Of a DNA stretch of 64,000 bases, positions 48,862 to 57,084 are shown piece after piece. This DNA is from Olsenella urininfantis. GTDB taxonomy: Bacteria > Actinomycetota > Coriobacteriia > Coriobacteriales > Atopobiaceae. The DNA lies in contig NZ_LT732540.1 in NCBI RefSeq assembly GCF_900155635.1, positions 842,365-906,364 of the forward strand, written 5' to 3'. The number at the start of each line of letters is the position of its first letter. Position 1 is the stretch's first letter. A model generated the notes under the pieces. The model searched no databases, was not told where the DNA came from, and worked only from the letters and a program-made list of their open reading frames with translations. The position numbers were made by a program, and so were the translations under genes.

Positions 48862-50006
48862 TGGACTCCCTGGAGGAGATTCGCACGCGCATCGATGACA
48901 TAGACCATCGGATGATCGAGCTCATGATGGAGCGCATGGGCTGTGCTGAGGAGGTCGCAGCATACAAGCGTGCGCACGCGCTTCCCGTCATGGACCGCCA
49001 GCGCGAGCGGCAGCTGGTGGCAGAAGCCATGGCAAGCGTGCCAGACGATCTTGCCAGCCCCACGGCGGCGCTGATGAACCTGCTCATGGAGACCTCCCGC
49101 AGCCGCCAGCGGAGGCTTCTGGGGGAAAGGTCCCGGTTCCGCGACGAGCTCGGGGCATCTCTCGCGCACGCCGTCGGCCCCTTCCCAACCCACGCCTTCG
49201 TTGCCACCCAGGGGGTCGAGGGGGCCTTCCAGCAGATGGCCTGCGACCGCCTCTTCAGGCACGCGACCCTCAGCTACTTCGACAGCTTCGAGGGCGTCTT
49301 CCAGGCCGTGGAGGAAGGGTACTGCGACTTTGGCGTCCTGCCCCTGGAGAACAGCACGGCAGGGTCCGTCAACAAGGTCTATGACCTCATGATGCGCCAC
49401 GACTTCCACATCGTGCGCAGCTGTCGCATGAAGATCGACCACAACCTCCTGGCGAAGCCCGGCTGCGGGCTTGGGGACGTCACCGACATCTACAGCCACG
49501 AGCAGGCCATCAACCAATGCTCGAGCTTCCTCTCAGGCCTTCGCGGAGTGAGGGTGCACGTCTGCGAGAACACGGCCATTGCGTCGCGTATGGTTGCAGA
49601 GAGCGAGAGGGGCGGGGCGGCGGCGCTTGCGTCTCGTCCGTGCGCCGAGCTCTATGGCCTGGACGTCCTGGCACGCAACGTTCAGGACCAGGGCAACAAC
49701 TACACGCGCTTCGCCTGCATATCTAAGGAGCCTCTCGTCTACCCAGGAGCAGACCGGAGCTCCCTGATGCTGGTGGTCGACCACGAGCCCGGGGCCCTCT
49801 ACAAGGTGCTCGGGAAGCTCTACGCCCTTGACATCAACATCATCAAGCTGGAGAGCCGCCCCCTTCCTGACCGGGACTTCGAGTTCATGTTCTACTTCGA
49901 CGTGAGCTGCCCGGCAAGCTCCCCTGACTTCGCGAGGCTGCTGGAGAGCCTGGACGAGGTCTGCGAGGACTGCCGCTACCTGGGGAGCTACGTTGAGGTC
50001 GTCTGA
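48858..50006 (+). CDS. pheA: Chorismate mutase / prephenate dehydratase (P-protein) with ACT domain
   Basis: 382 residues. The N-terminal AroQ-fold mutase (about 1-90) has EEIRTRIDDIDHRMIELMME and VMDRQRERQLVAEA. The dehydratase domain (about 110-290) has ATQGVEGAFQQMACDRLF, GVLPLENSTAGSVNKVYDL and the catalytic Thr in NNYTRFACI. The C-terminal ACT domain has DHEPGALYKVLGKLYALDIN and the Phe-binding ESRP motif (KLESRPLPDRDFEF). It makes phenylpyruvate from chorismate and should be Phe-inhibited. The mutase also supplies prephenate for TyrA. Confidence 0.95.
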   Translation: MMDSLEEIRTRIDDIDHRMIELMMERMGCAEEVAAYKRAHALPVMDRQRERQLVAEAMASVPDDLASPTAALMNLLMETSRSRQRRLLGERSRFRDELGASLAHAVGPFPTHAFVATQGVEGAFQQMACDRLFRHATLSYFDSFEGVFQAVEEGYCDFGVLPLENSTAGSVNKVYDLMMRHDFHIVRSCRMKIDHNLLAKPGCGLGDVTDIYSHEQAINQCSSFLSGLRGVRVHVCENTAIASRMVAESERGGAAALASRPCAELYGLDVLARNVQDQGNNYTRFACISKEPLVYPGADRSSLMLVVDHEPGALYKVLGKLYALDINIIKLESRPLPDRDFEFMFYFDVSCPASSPDFARLLESLDEVCEDCRYLGSYVEVV

Positions 50007-50019
50007 CGGGAGGGCGAAC

Positions 50020-51279
50020 GTGCGCTTTGGGCTCGTGGGGCGGCGGCTCTCGCACAGCTGGTCCCCCGCCATACACGCGGCCCTGGGATCTGCCCCCTAT
50101 GAGCTGGTCGAGCTAGAGCCCCCGGAGCTTGAGGGCTTCCTCAGGAGGGGCGCATGGGAGGGGCTCAACGTCACCATTCCCTACAAAAGGGCGGCCTTCG
50201 AGCTCTCGGACGTCCAGAGCGCCTCCGCGCGGCGCCTAGGCGTCGCCAACACGCTCACGAAGGACGGGCAGGGCCGCATCATTGCCGACAACACCGACCT
50301 CGCGGGCTTCTCCTGGATGCTCGAGCGATTCTGCCGGGAACGGCTCGGGCGCCCTGCCGAGCGGGTCCTAGGGAGCGGCAAGGCCTGCGTCCTTGGCTCT
50401 GGCGGCGCAAGCCAGGCCGTGCGGGCGGCCCTCGAGGATGCGGGAGCAGAGGTGGTGGTCATCTCGCGAGGCGGTCCCTGCGGATACGAAAGCCTCTCAG
50501 GCGGCAACTCCGACTCCGTCCTCATCGTGAACGCGACCCCCGTGGGCATGTATCCCGACTGTCCCCAGAGCCCCCTCACGAAGTCACAGCTGCAGTCCAT
50601 GCCCCTGCTGTCCGGCGTGCTGGATGTGGTATACAACCCCACGCGCACGGGCATGTGCCTCGATGCGGAGGAGTTGGGAATACCCAGCATGTCCGGCCTT
50701 CCCATGCTCGTTGCCCAGGCGGCGCTGTCCTCGTCTCAGTTCCTGGGGTCAGAGTTCAGGGAGGAGGAGGTGGTCGGGCTCTGCGAGCGACTCCTGTCCC
50801 AGAGCCTCAACATCATCCTCATCGGCATGCCCGGTGCCGGCAAGACCAGCACGGGCCGCAGCCTTGCCCGTCAGCTCATGAGGCCCTTCGTTGACCTGGA
50901 CGACGCCATCAGCCTCGAGGCGGGCATGCCCGCGGCACGCTACCTCGAGAGCGTTGGCGAGGACGGCTTTCGTAGGCTCGAGAGCAAGGTGGCCCTGCGC
51001 TATGGAAGCCAGAGCAACCTGATAATCGCCTGCGGGGGCGGCGTGGTAGTGCGTGAGGAGAACTACCGCCCCCTCAGGCAGAACGGGCGGATCGTGCTTC
51101 TGGAAAGGCCCCTCGATCGGCTTTCCCTGAAGGGACGGCCGCTCTCACGCTCCCGAGGCGTGGAGGCGCTCGCCCGGGAGCGCATGCCGCTGTATGAGCG
51201 CTGGTCAGACCTTCGGGTCCACTGTACGGGAAGCCCTGCGGGAGACGCGAGGAAGATTCGTGAGCTGCTTGGCCTATAG
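50020..51279 (+). CDS. aroE: Shikimate dehydrogenase - shikimate kinase fusion
   Basis: 419 residues from the GTG at 50020 behind GGAGGG. Residues ~1-265 are AroE: GLVGRRLSHSWSPAIHAALG, GLNVTIPYKRAAFEL, ADNTDLAGFSWMLER, a Rossmann turn CVLGSGGASQAVRAAL and NATPVGMYPDCPQSP. Residues ~268-419 are AroK: P-loop GMPGAGKTSTGRSLA, VDLDDAISLEAGMPAARYLE, CGGGVVVREENY and the lid RPLSRSRGVEALARERMPLY. The two steps 3-dehydroshikimate to shikimate to shikimate-3-phosphate are on one chain. It starts 13 bases after pheA; last gene of the overlapping run. Confidence 0.94.
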   Translation: MRFGLVGRRLSHSWSPAIHAALGSAPYELVELEPPELEGFLRRGAWEGLNVTIPYKRAAFELSDVQSASARRLGVANTLTKDGQGRIIADNTDLAGFSWMLERFCRERLGRPAERVLGSGKACVLGSGGASQAVRAALEDAGAEVVVISRGGPCGYESLSGGNSDSVLIVNATPVGMYPDCPQSPLTKSQLQSMPLLSGVLDVVYNPTRTGMCLDAEELGIPSMSGLPMLVAQAALSSSQFLGSEFREEEVVGLCERLLSQSLNIILIGMPGAGKTSTGRSLARQLMRPFVDLDDAISLEAGMPAARYLESVGEDGFRRLESKVALRYGSQSNLIIACGGGVVVREENYRPLRQNGRIVLLERPLDRLSLKGRPLSRSRGVEALARERMPLYERWSDLRVHCTGSPAGDARKIRELLGL

Positions 51280-51352
51280 GGTCCCTTTTTAGGCGCACGT
51301 GACACATCCGGAACGCTCTTTGACGCTCGTCCGTCCACTCACCCGTGGCGGC

Positions 51353-51379
51353 TTGCGCCGCCCAGACGAACCATATACT
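51353..51379 (+). promoter_or_regulatory. Possible promoter of the EIIB-AroQ gene
   Basis: TATACT at 51374-51379 is a good -10. TTGCGC at 51353-51358 is 15 bases upstream, a short spacing. It lies in the 158-base gap after the aroE-aroK fusion and about 60 bases before the ATG, suggesting the fusion gene can be expressed apart from the main aromatic operon. Confidence 0.4.
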
Positions 51380-51437
51380 TGAGTCTCGTCTCAGGCGGGT
51401 ACCAGCCATGGTGGTTCGGCAGATCGGGGAAGGAACG

Positions 51438-52370
51438 ATGTCAGTACAAGACGTGGCCCAAAGCGTACTCGAGAGCATCGGGGGCAAGAGCAACCTTCTG
51501 TCCAGCATGCTCTGCATGACCAGGCTGCGTCTGAACGTCGCCGACCCGAGCCTGATCGACCGAGAGGACCTCAATGACATCCCCGGCGTCCTCGGCTGTG
51601 TGGGCAGGGGCAGCAACGGTATAGAGGTGGTCTTTGGGCCCAACCTTGTTGCCAGCGTATACCAGGCGTTCTGCGAGCGGGCAGGGACCATGCCCGCCGT
51701 CGAGGGGACCCTGAGCGTCGCGGGCGGCGGCGAGGGAAAGCTGAGCGTTCATCTCTCCCCCGGCAGCTCCTCCGTGCCCCCACGCGCCATCAGCGCGGCC
51801 AGGACCGAGCAGACCGCCTCGGATCCTGGCTCGTCCGAGATGGATGTCCTCACCCGTCTTCTGCAGATGGGAGAGGCGGCCGAGGAGGAGCGCCTGGAGG
51901 GAGAGGGCAAGGGTGGCGGCGGCCCTCGGCTCCTCGTGCTCAACGGCCCCAACATCAACATGCTGGGCGTCAGGGAGCCAGAGCTCTATGGGCGGGCAGA
52001 CTTTGCCGCGCTTCTGGAGGTGTGCCGAAGCTGCGCGGCCGAGGAGGGGTTCTCGGACTGCGTCTGCTACCAGTCAAACCACGAGGGGGACCTCGTGGAC
52101 CAGATTCAGGACGCGTATCAGAACTTCGACGGCATCATCATCAACCCCGCGGCATACACCCACACCTCCATCGCGCTGCTGGACGCGCTCAAGGCGGTCT
52201 CCATCCCCGCCATCGAGGTGCACATCTCCAAGGTGGACGAGCGCGAGGAGTTCCGTAAGGTCTCCTACGTGCGCAAGGCCTGCTTCGAGACCATCTCCGG
52301 CCTGGGAATCAAAGGCTATGCGATGGCCATTCGCGACATGGCCTCCCACCTGAGGCGCGAAGAGGGCTAG
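51438..52370 (+). CDS. aroQ: PTS EIIB domain - type II 3-dehydroquinate dehydratase fusion
   Basis: 310 residues from the ATG at 51438 behind GGAAGGAACG. Residues ~1-83 are a glucose-family EIIB domain: SNLLSSMLCMTRLRLNV with the phosphorylatable Cys26 in the CxTRLR motif, then DIPGVLGCVGRGSNGIEVVF and GPNLVASVYQAF. Residues ~84-162 are a low-complexity linker. Residues ~163-310 are a full type II dehydroquinase: LLVLNGPNINMLGVREPELYG with catalytic Tyr184, YQSNHEGDLVDQIQDA, INPAAYTHTSIALLDAL and VHISKVDEREEFRKVSYV. It supplies the one shikimate step missing from the operon upstream. The EIIB part has no partner EIIC here. Its stop overlaps the convergent fthC stop in CTAG. Confidence 0.92.
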   Translation: MSVQDVAQSVLESIGGKSNLLSSMLCMTRLRLNVADPSLIDREDLNDIPGVLGCVGRGSNGIEVVFGPNLVASVYQAFCERAGTMPAVEGTLSVAGGGEGKLSVHLSPGSSSVPPRAISAARTEQTASDPGSSEMDVLTRLLQMGEAAEEERLEGEGKGGGGPRLLVLNGPNINMLGVREPELYGRADFAALLEVCRSCAAEEGFSDCVCYQSNHEGDLVDQIQDAYQNFDGIIINPAAYTHTSIALLDALKAVSIPAIEVHISKVDEREEFRKVSYVRKACFETISGLGIKGYAMAIRDMASHLRREEG

Positions 52371-52951
52371 CGACAGCTCCAGACGCAGGACTCGCTCACC
52401 AGCAGGTCAACTGCCACGTCATGCTCGTCTGTGGGCAGTGGGTTCGAGCTGATCTGCATGGACCTGACGAGCCCGACCTTCTTTCCGGGAAAGCTCGCCA
52501 GGAAGTTGTCATAGTAGCCCGCGCCATACCCAACGCGATGCCCGCTTCCGTCGAAAACGAGACCCGGCACCAGGCAAATGCTATTCTCCAGCTCTTCCCG
52601 TGAGGCCGGGAGCGGCTGGGCGTCACCCCTGCGGACTGCCGCCTCCGCGCCATCGAGCGAGCCTATGAGAACGTACTCGAGGGATTTCCCTCCGCCCACA
52701 TGGCGCGGAAGGGCGACGCGCTTGCCGTCCCTGAGAGCCCGCGCAATGATGGGGCGCGTGTCGAACTCCTCACGGAAGGGCAGGTAGGCAAGGAGCGTCC
52801 CTGCCTTGCGATAGGCGGGATGCGCCAGGAAGTTGCGCAGGAGCTCACCGTCAAGGCGCGCGCGACGGCGCGGCGTAAGCGAGCTCTCGGCCTGCAGGTA
52901 GGCCTCGCGCAGCGCGTTCTTGCTCGCATCCTCGCCGTAGGAACTAGCCAT
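52367..52951 (-). CDS. 5-formyltetrahydrofolate cyclo-ligase family protein
   Basis: 194 residues. Seen: ALREAYLQAESSLTPRRRAR, LLAYLPFREEFDTRPIIARA, a basic substrate segment KRVALPRHVGGGKSLEYV and the ATP-binding signature GLVFDGSGHRVGYGAGYYDNFLA. It converts 5-formyl-THF to 5,10-methenyl-THF. The ATG at 52951 faces away from the neighbouring metalloprotein gene. The stop TAG shares a CTAG with the aroQ stop, so the two convergent genes leave no room for a terminator. Confidence 0.92.
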   Translation of the reverse strand: MASSYGEDASKNALREAYLQAESSLTPRRRARLDGELLRNFLAHPAYRKAGTLLAYLPFREEFDTRPIIARALRDGKRVALPRHVGGGKSLEYVLIGSLDGAEAAVRRGDAQPLPASREELENSICLVPGLVFDGSGHRVGYGAGYYDNFLASFPGKKVGLVRSMQISSNPLPTDEHDVAVDLLVSESCVWSCR

Positions 52952-53049
52952 GAAAAAACTCCCTCCCGAAGCCCCTTCCGCCGCCTTGGCGCATTATGGA
53001 AGCGCAGGCCACACCATTGTATCCAAGCCAGACGAGCAGGAGCGCATCC

Positions 53050-53766
53050 GTGCCAGTTGGGACCAAGTTCGAGCGCGTGATCTTTGCCGCGGGCCACGAG
53101 CTGCTCTTCGTGAGCGGAGGCGTGCGCAGGGTCAACCTCCGCGTGCGACGGGACGCAAGCATTCGCGTCAGCGCCCCCACCCATGTCTCGGAGGCCCAGG
53201 TGGTGCGCTTCGTGGAGGAGCATGCCACCTGGCTTGAGGAGCAGCTGCGGCACGTGAGGGAACAGAGCGCCCAGAAGACCATCTCCTGGAAGCCGGGGCA
53301 CAAGATCTGCGTGCTGGGCGAGGCGCTCGCGCTCCGGCTCGAGCAGTCGCCCCGCCCGTCGGTGCAGAGGGAGGCTGCGGAGCTCGTCATCCGAACGCCG
53401 CAGCCCGACCCCACGCCCGACAATCTGAGGAGCCTCTGCACGCCTTGGCTCAAGGGACTGCTCACCGAGGCGTCTCTCCCCCTTCTCGATCGTTACGGGG
53501 GACTGATGGGAGCGCGTCACTCTAGCCTTCGACTGAGGTGGATGAGGACACGCTGGGGCTCCTGCAACGTGCGCACCGCCATCGTGTGCCTCAACCTGGA
53601 GCTGGCGCTGAGACCACCCGAGTGCCTCGAGTCCGTCGTGGTTCACGAGCTCTGCCACCTCCTGGAGCCCAGCCACAGCGCACGCTTCTACGAGCTCATG
53701 GACCACTACCTCCCCAGCTGGCGGGAGGGCCAGGAAATCCTTCGCGGTCAGCCGCCCTCCAGATAG
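53050..53766 (+). CDS. YgjP-like (DUF45) M48-type metallopeptidase-domain protein
   Basis: 238 residues from the GTG at 53050 with AGGAG seven bases upstream; an ATG at 52996 would add 18 residues without a ribosome site. The zinc motif is VVHELCHLLEPSHSARFYEL (HExxH plus the distal His), preceded by the family's RLRWMRTRWGSCNVRTAIVC. The N-terminal beta region RRVNLRVRRDASIRVSAP is typical of DUF45. Bacterial members are cytoplasmic and poorly characterised; peptidase activity is inferred only. It is followed after 70 bases by trpS. Confidence 0.87.
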   Translation: MPVGTKFERVIFAAGHELLFVSGGVRRVNLRVRRDASIRVSAPTHVSEAQVVRFVEEHATWLEEQLRHVREQSAQKTISWKPGHKICVLGEALALRLEQSPRPSVQREAAELVIRTPQPDPTPDNLRSLCTPWLKGLLTEASLPLLDRYGGLMGARHSSLRLRWMRTRWGSCNVRTAIVCLNLELALRPPECLESVVVHELCHLLEPSHSARFYELMDHYLPSWREGQEILRGQPPSR

Positions 53767-53836
53767 CAGGCGCACTGTGCGGGCAGTTGCCGTAACATGG
53801 TGAGGTCTGTGAACCGAAGCAATTGGAGATAACGCC

Positions 53837-54886
53837 ATGCCAAACGAAGGAAGCTACGAGGTTGCCCTGAGGCGCAGTGACGCCATCCAGGCGGACCTTC
53901 CCCAGCACCCCGAGAGCTACACCATGCTCACGGGCGACCGACCCACCGGGCGTCTGCACATGGGGCACTACTTCGGCACGCTCGTCGAGCGAGTGCGGCT
54001 GCAGGGGCTTGGCGTCAGGACCAACGTCATCATCGCCGACTACCAGGTGATAACCGATCGGGACAGCACCGATCACATCCGTGACAACGTGTACAACATG
54101 GTCATCGACTATCTCGCCTGCGGCATCGACCCCTCCAAGACCATGATCTTCACCCACTCCTCGGTTCCCGAGGCCAACCAGCTCATGCTCCCCTTCCTCT
54201 CGCTGGTGACCGAGGCCGAGATGGAGCGCAACCCCACGGTGAAGGCCGAGCAGGCTGCCTCAGGACACGCCCTCACGGGCCTCTTGCTCACCTACCCGGT
54301 GCACCAGGCCTGCGACATACTCTTCTGCAAGGGCAACATCGTGCCCGTGGGACGAGACCAGCTCCCGCACATCGAGATAACGAGCAAGATCGCCCGTCGC
54401 TTCAACGAGCGCTACGGGAAAGTCTTCCCAGATGTGGCGGGCCTTCTCACCTCCACTCCCCTGCTGCCCGGCCTCGACGGGCGAAAGATGAGCAAGTCTT
54501 ACGGGAACGCCATCTCGCTCTGTATGAGCGCAGAGGAGACCGCAAGGCTCATCAAAAAGTCCAAGACGGACTCGGAGCGCAACATCACCTTCGACCCCGA
54601 GGGAAGGCCCGGCGTCTCCGCCCTGCTCACCACTGCGGGGATCTGCACGGGACGTGACCCCAAGGAGATCGCGGATGAGATCGGCATGGGAGGCTCCGGC
54701 CAGCTCAAGCGCTACGTCACCGAGGCGGTAAACGACTACTTCGCCCCCATTCGCGAGCGCAGACACGAGATCGAGGGCAACCTCGACTACGTGCGCGACG
54801 TGCTGTCGGACGGCAACGCCCGCGCCCGCGCCATCGCCCAGGACACCCTTGGGGAGGTTCGCGAGGCGATGGGCATGAGTTACTGA
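53837..54886 (+). CDS. trpS: Tryptophan--tRNA ligase
   Basis: 349 residues. Class Ic synthetase motifs: TGDRPTGRLHMGHYFGTLVE (HIGH-type HMGH), GNIVPVGRDQLPHIEIT, PLLPGLDGRKMSKSYGNAIS (KMSKS). The start has GGAG eight bases upstream. It charges tRNA-Trp, which is also the signal read by the Trp leader peptide at 24.5 kb. No leader peptide or T-box is visible in the short upstream region. A strong terminator follows 30 bases after the stop. Confidence 0.95.
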   Translation: MPNEGSYEVALRRSDAIQADLPQHPESYTMLTGDRPTGRLHMGHYFGTLVERVRLQGLGVRTNVIIADYQVITDRDSTDHIRDNVYNMVIDYLACGIDPSKTMIFTHSSVPEANQLMLPFLSLVTEAEMERNPTVKAEQAASGHALTGLLLTYPVHQACDILFCKGNIVPVGRDQLPHIEITSKIARRFNERYGKVFPDVAGLLTSTPLLPGLDGRKMSKSYGNAISLCMSAEETARLIKKSKTDSERNITFDPEGRPGVSALLTTAGICTGRDPKEIADEIGMGGSGQLKRYVTEAVNDYFAPIRERRHEIEGNLDYVRDVLSDGNARARAIAQDTLGEVREAMGMSY

Positions 54887-54916
54887 GGACCCAGGCAACT
54901 CCACTCCCCAGGTCGA

Positions 54917-54954
54917 GTGCCCCCGCAGGAACATCCTGCGGGGGCACTTCTTTA
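54917..54954 (+). terminator. Intrinsic terminator of trpS
   Basis: 54917-54930 pairs perfectly with 54934-54947 (14 bp, three-base loop) and is followed by TTCTTT on the plus strand. It starts 31 bases after the trpS stop. Confidence 0.9.
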
Positions 54955-54968
54955 CCTCCAAGAACATG

Positions 54969-55001
54969 AAAAAGGCGCCGCCCACCAGGGGACGGCGCCT
55001 T
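54969..55001 (-). terminator. Intrinsic terminator of the YfcC-family gene
   Basis: 54972-54980 pairs with 54993-55001 (AAGGCGCCG/CGGCGCCTT) and is followed on the minus strand by five Us. It lies 22 bases after the stop of the transporter and back-to-back with the trpS terminator. Confidence 0.88.
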
Positions 55002-55022
55002 GGGCCTGCAGTCTTCTGAAGA

Positions 55023-56615
55023 CTAGAGCATCAGCATGGCGACAGACAGGATGACGATGGAGACCACGGCGATGACGGCCACGATCTTGACGGCGAACTT
55101 GACCCAGGTCCCGTACTCGATGCGGGCAAGGGCAAGGCCACCCATGATGGCGCCGCTGGTCGGGGTAATCAGGTTCACGGCGCCAGAGGCGGCGGAGAAG
55201 ACCATGACCATGACGGCAGGGTTGAAGCCGAGCTGCTGAGCGAGGGGCCCCATGATGGGCATGGAGACGTTCGCCATGCCGGAGGTGGAGGGGATGAGGA
55301 AGGAGAGCACGAAGTAGAGCAGGTAGGAACCGATGGTGAAGACGATTCCGGAGGTGCCGGCCAGGGCGCCGGAGGCGGCGCTCAGGAAGTAGTTGGAGAG
55401 GCCAGTGGCGCTCATGAGAACGGAGACGCCACGGGCGACGGCAATGATGAGGACGACGGACATCATGTCGCCGGCACCAGCCATGAACTCGTCAACGATC
55501 TCGTGCTCGGAGAGGCCGCCCACGACGCCGATGATGATGGCGAGGAGGAGGAACCAAGTGGTGGACTCGGCGAAGTACCACTCACCGAGGGGGGCGCCGG
55601 TCAGGAAGGAGGACCAGCCGGCAGTAGTCTGCTCGACGGTGGTGAGCTCGCCGGTGACCTTATCGCTGTTGAGGACCAGCTCGCCGTCATCCTCGTACTT
55701 GGAGACGATGTCGTCGGCGGTGACCTCCGAAGTGACCTCCGCCTCGTCGTAACCCGCGTTGAAGAAGTCAACGCCGAGCTTCTGCCAGGGCACGAAGCCG
55801 ATGATCATGATGAGGAAGGCCACGCCGAAGAGGGCGAGGACCGCCTTCTGCTTGCCGGTGAGCTCGGCCTTGGTGGCCTCGCTCTCGGAGTCGTTGCCGT
55901 AGGCATCGTCAGCAGCCTGAAGCTCGGAGGCGCTCATGAGGGTGCGGGAGGGATCTGCCTTGACGCGCTTGGCGTACTGGAGGGTGAAGAACACCGCGAC
56001 GGCATAGGTCGCAAGGAGCAGGACGATGCCCAGGACGATGATGACGCCCTGGTTGACGTCGATGCCGAGGCCGGTGAGGGCTGCAGAGGCAACGCCGGTG
56101 GCGAAGGGGTTGACCGTGGAGCCGAGGCAACCGACGCCAGCGCCGAGCAGGATCATCATGGCGCCGGTGAGGGCATCGAAGCCCGCTGCCATCATGGTCG
56201 CGGCGAGCAGGGCGTAGAAGCCGACGGTCTCCTCGCAGAAGCCATAGGTGGAGCCCAGAATGGCGAAGACGAACATGAGGATGGGGATGAGCACGAGCTC
56301 GTTGCCGCCCATCTTGCGAACGAGGGCGTTGATGCCCGTGGTGAGGGCGTTCGTCTTGTTGACGATGCCGAGGAAGCCGCCCAGGACCATGACGAAGAGG
56401 CAGACGTCGATGGCGTCAGCGAAGCCCTTCACAGGTGCCATGAGGAAGTCGGACAGTGTTGCTCCCGTGACGGTGTTCTCCACACCATCCATCAGGTAGG
56501 TCTGGCCGTTGAGTGCCACGGTGATCACCGCGACAATGGCCAGAAGGATGAAGATGATGGAGAAGGACGAAAGCATCTCCCTCTTCTTCTTTGGCTGCGC
56601 CGTCGTTTCAGACAT
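55023..56615 (-). CDS. YfcC/ArcD2-type basic amino-acid or anaerobic C4-dicarboxylate carrier family protein
   Basis: 530 residues from the ATG at 56615 behind AAGGAG. About 11-13 membrane helices with glycine-rich signatures typical of YfcC (IT superfamily): GSTYGFCEETVGFYALL, GAGVGCLGSTVNPFATGVAS, and SFLIPSTSGMANVSMPIMGP near the C-terminus. A 70-residue hydrophilic insert (about 255-385 region, acidic) interrupts the helices. Next to arcB and arcA this is most simply the arginine/ornithine exchanger of the arginine deiminase pathway. This is an inference; the family also includes carriers of other acids. Confidence 0.86.
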   Translation of the reverse strand: MSETTAQPKKKREMLSSFSIIFILLAIVAVITVALNGQTYLMDGVENTVTGATLSDFLMAPVKGFADAIDVCLFVMVLGGFLGIVNKTNALTTGINALVRKMGGNELVLIPILMFVFAILGSTYGFCEETVGFYALLAATMMAAGFDALTGAMMILLGAGVGCLGSTVNPFATGVASAALTGLGIDVNQGVIIVLGIVLLLATYAVAVFFTLQYAKRVKADPSRTLMSASELQAADDAYGNDSESEATKAELTGKQKAVLALFGVAFLIMIIGFVPWQKLGVDFFNAGYDEAEVTSEVTADDIVSKYEDDGELVLNSDKVTGELTTVEQTTAGWSSFLTGAPLGEWYFAESTTWFLLLAIIIGVVGGLSEHEIVDEFMAGAGDMMSVVLIIAVARGVSVLMSATGLSNYFLSAASGALAGTSGIVFTIGSYLLYFVLSFLIPSTSGMANVSMPIMGPLAQQLGFNPAVMVMVFSAASGAVNLITPTSGAIMGGLALARIEYGTWVKFAVKIVAVIAVVSIVILSVAMLML

Positions 56616-57040
56616 GACCGCAACTCCTTTCGACGTTGTTAACGTCTCCGAACTGAACAGGACTACATACGAAAGCGGAACACAAGGCTCCCAACTCACC
56701 CTGACAGCTTACGACTACTGAGGGGAAAAGGCCATAGATTGCCGCGAGCGTTATGCAATAGTCGGCGAGAATCTTGTCATTTACCGTAGACGGAGAAAAA
56801 CGACCGCTCATAGAGAATCATCTTTCTCGCAACTAGGGCAATGCTTCTTTTTCTGAAAGAAATTGCTGTTCAGATAGGATGGATGGACACCAGATGACCA
56901 GTTGGCCATTTGTGATGAAATATTGTATTCACTATCCCATCACAATCATTCATGAGCATATAATAACTATTGTTATTCTAATTTATGAATCCTAAACCAT
57001 TGGAAACAAAAGTGGCGAGGCAACGACTCGGCCCATGAAA
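56616..57040 (-). promoter_or_regulatory. AT-rich, palindrome-rich upstream region of the carrier gene
   Basis: About 425 bases without a supportable gene, much richer in AT than its surroundings, especially 56900-57000. It contains: a 15-base palindrome 56632-56646 (GACGTT-GTT-AACGTC) just upstream of the ribosome site; an 8-bp inverted repeat 56910-56917/56938-56945; a 16-base palindrome 56962-56977 (AATAAC-TATT-GTTATT); and CATTCAT plus ACTATTGTT motifs (56947-56953, 56966-56974) that recur upstream of arcA. It is likely to hold the promoter and operators of the carrier. A 67-codon frame in it has no ribosome site. Confidence 0.6.
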
Positions 57041-57073
57041 AAGGGCCTCCCCCGCAAGGCGAGGGAGGCCCTT
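57036..57073 (-). terminator. Intrinsic terminator of arcB
   Basis: 57041-57051 pairs with 57063-57073 (AAGGGCCTCCC/GGGAGGCCCTT) and is followed by five Us on the minus strand. It begins 12 bases after the arcB stop and separates arcAB from the carrier gene. Confidence 0.9.
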
Positions 57074-57084
57074 GGTGGGGCTAG

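Noticed and set aside
56608..56811. A 67-codon minus-strand frame in the leader of the YfcC-type carrier, overlapping its start by eight bases
   Set aside because: No ribosome site, no family resemblance. A leader-peptide role cannot be excluded, but nothing supports it.
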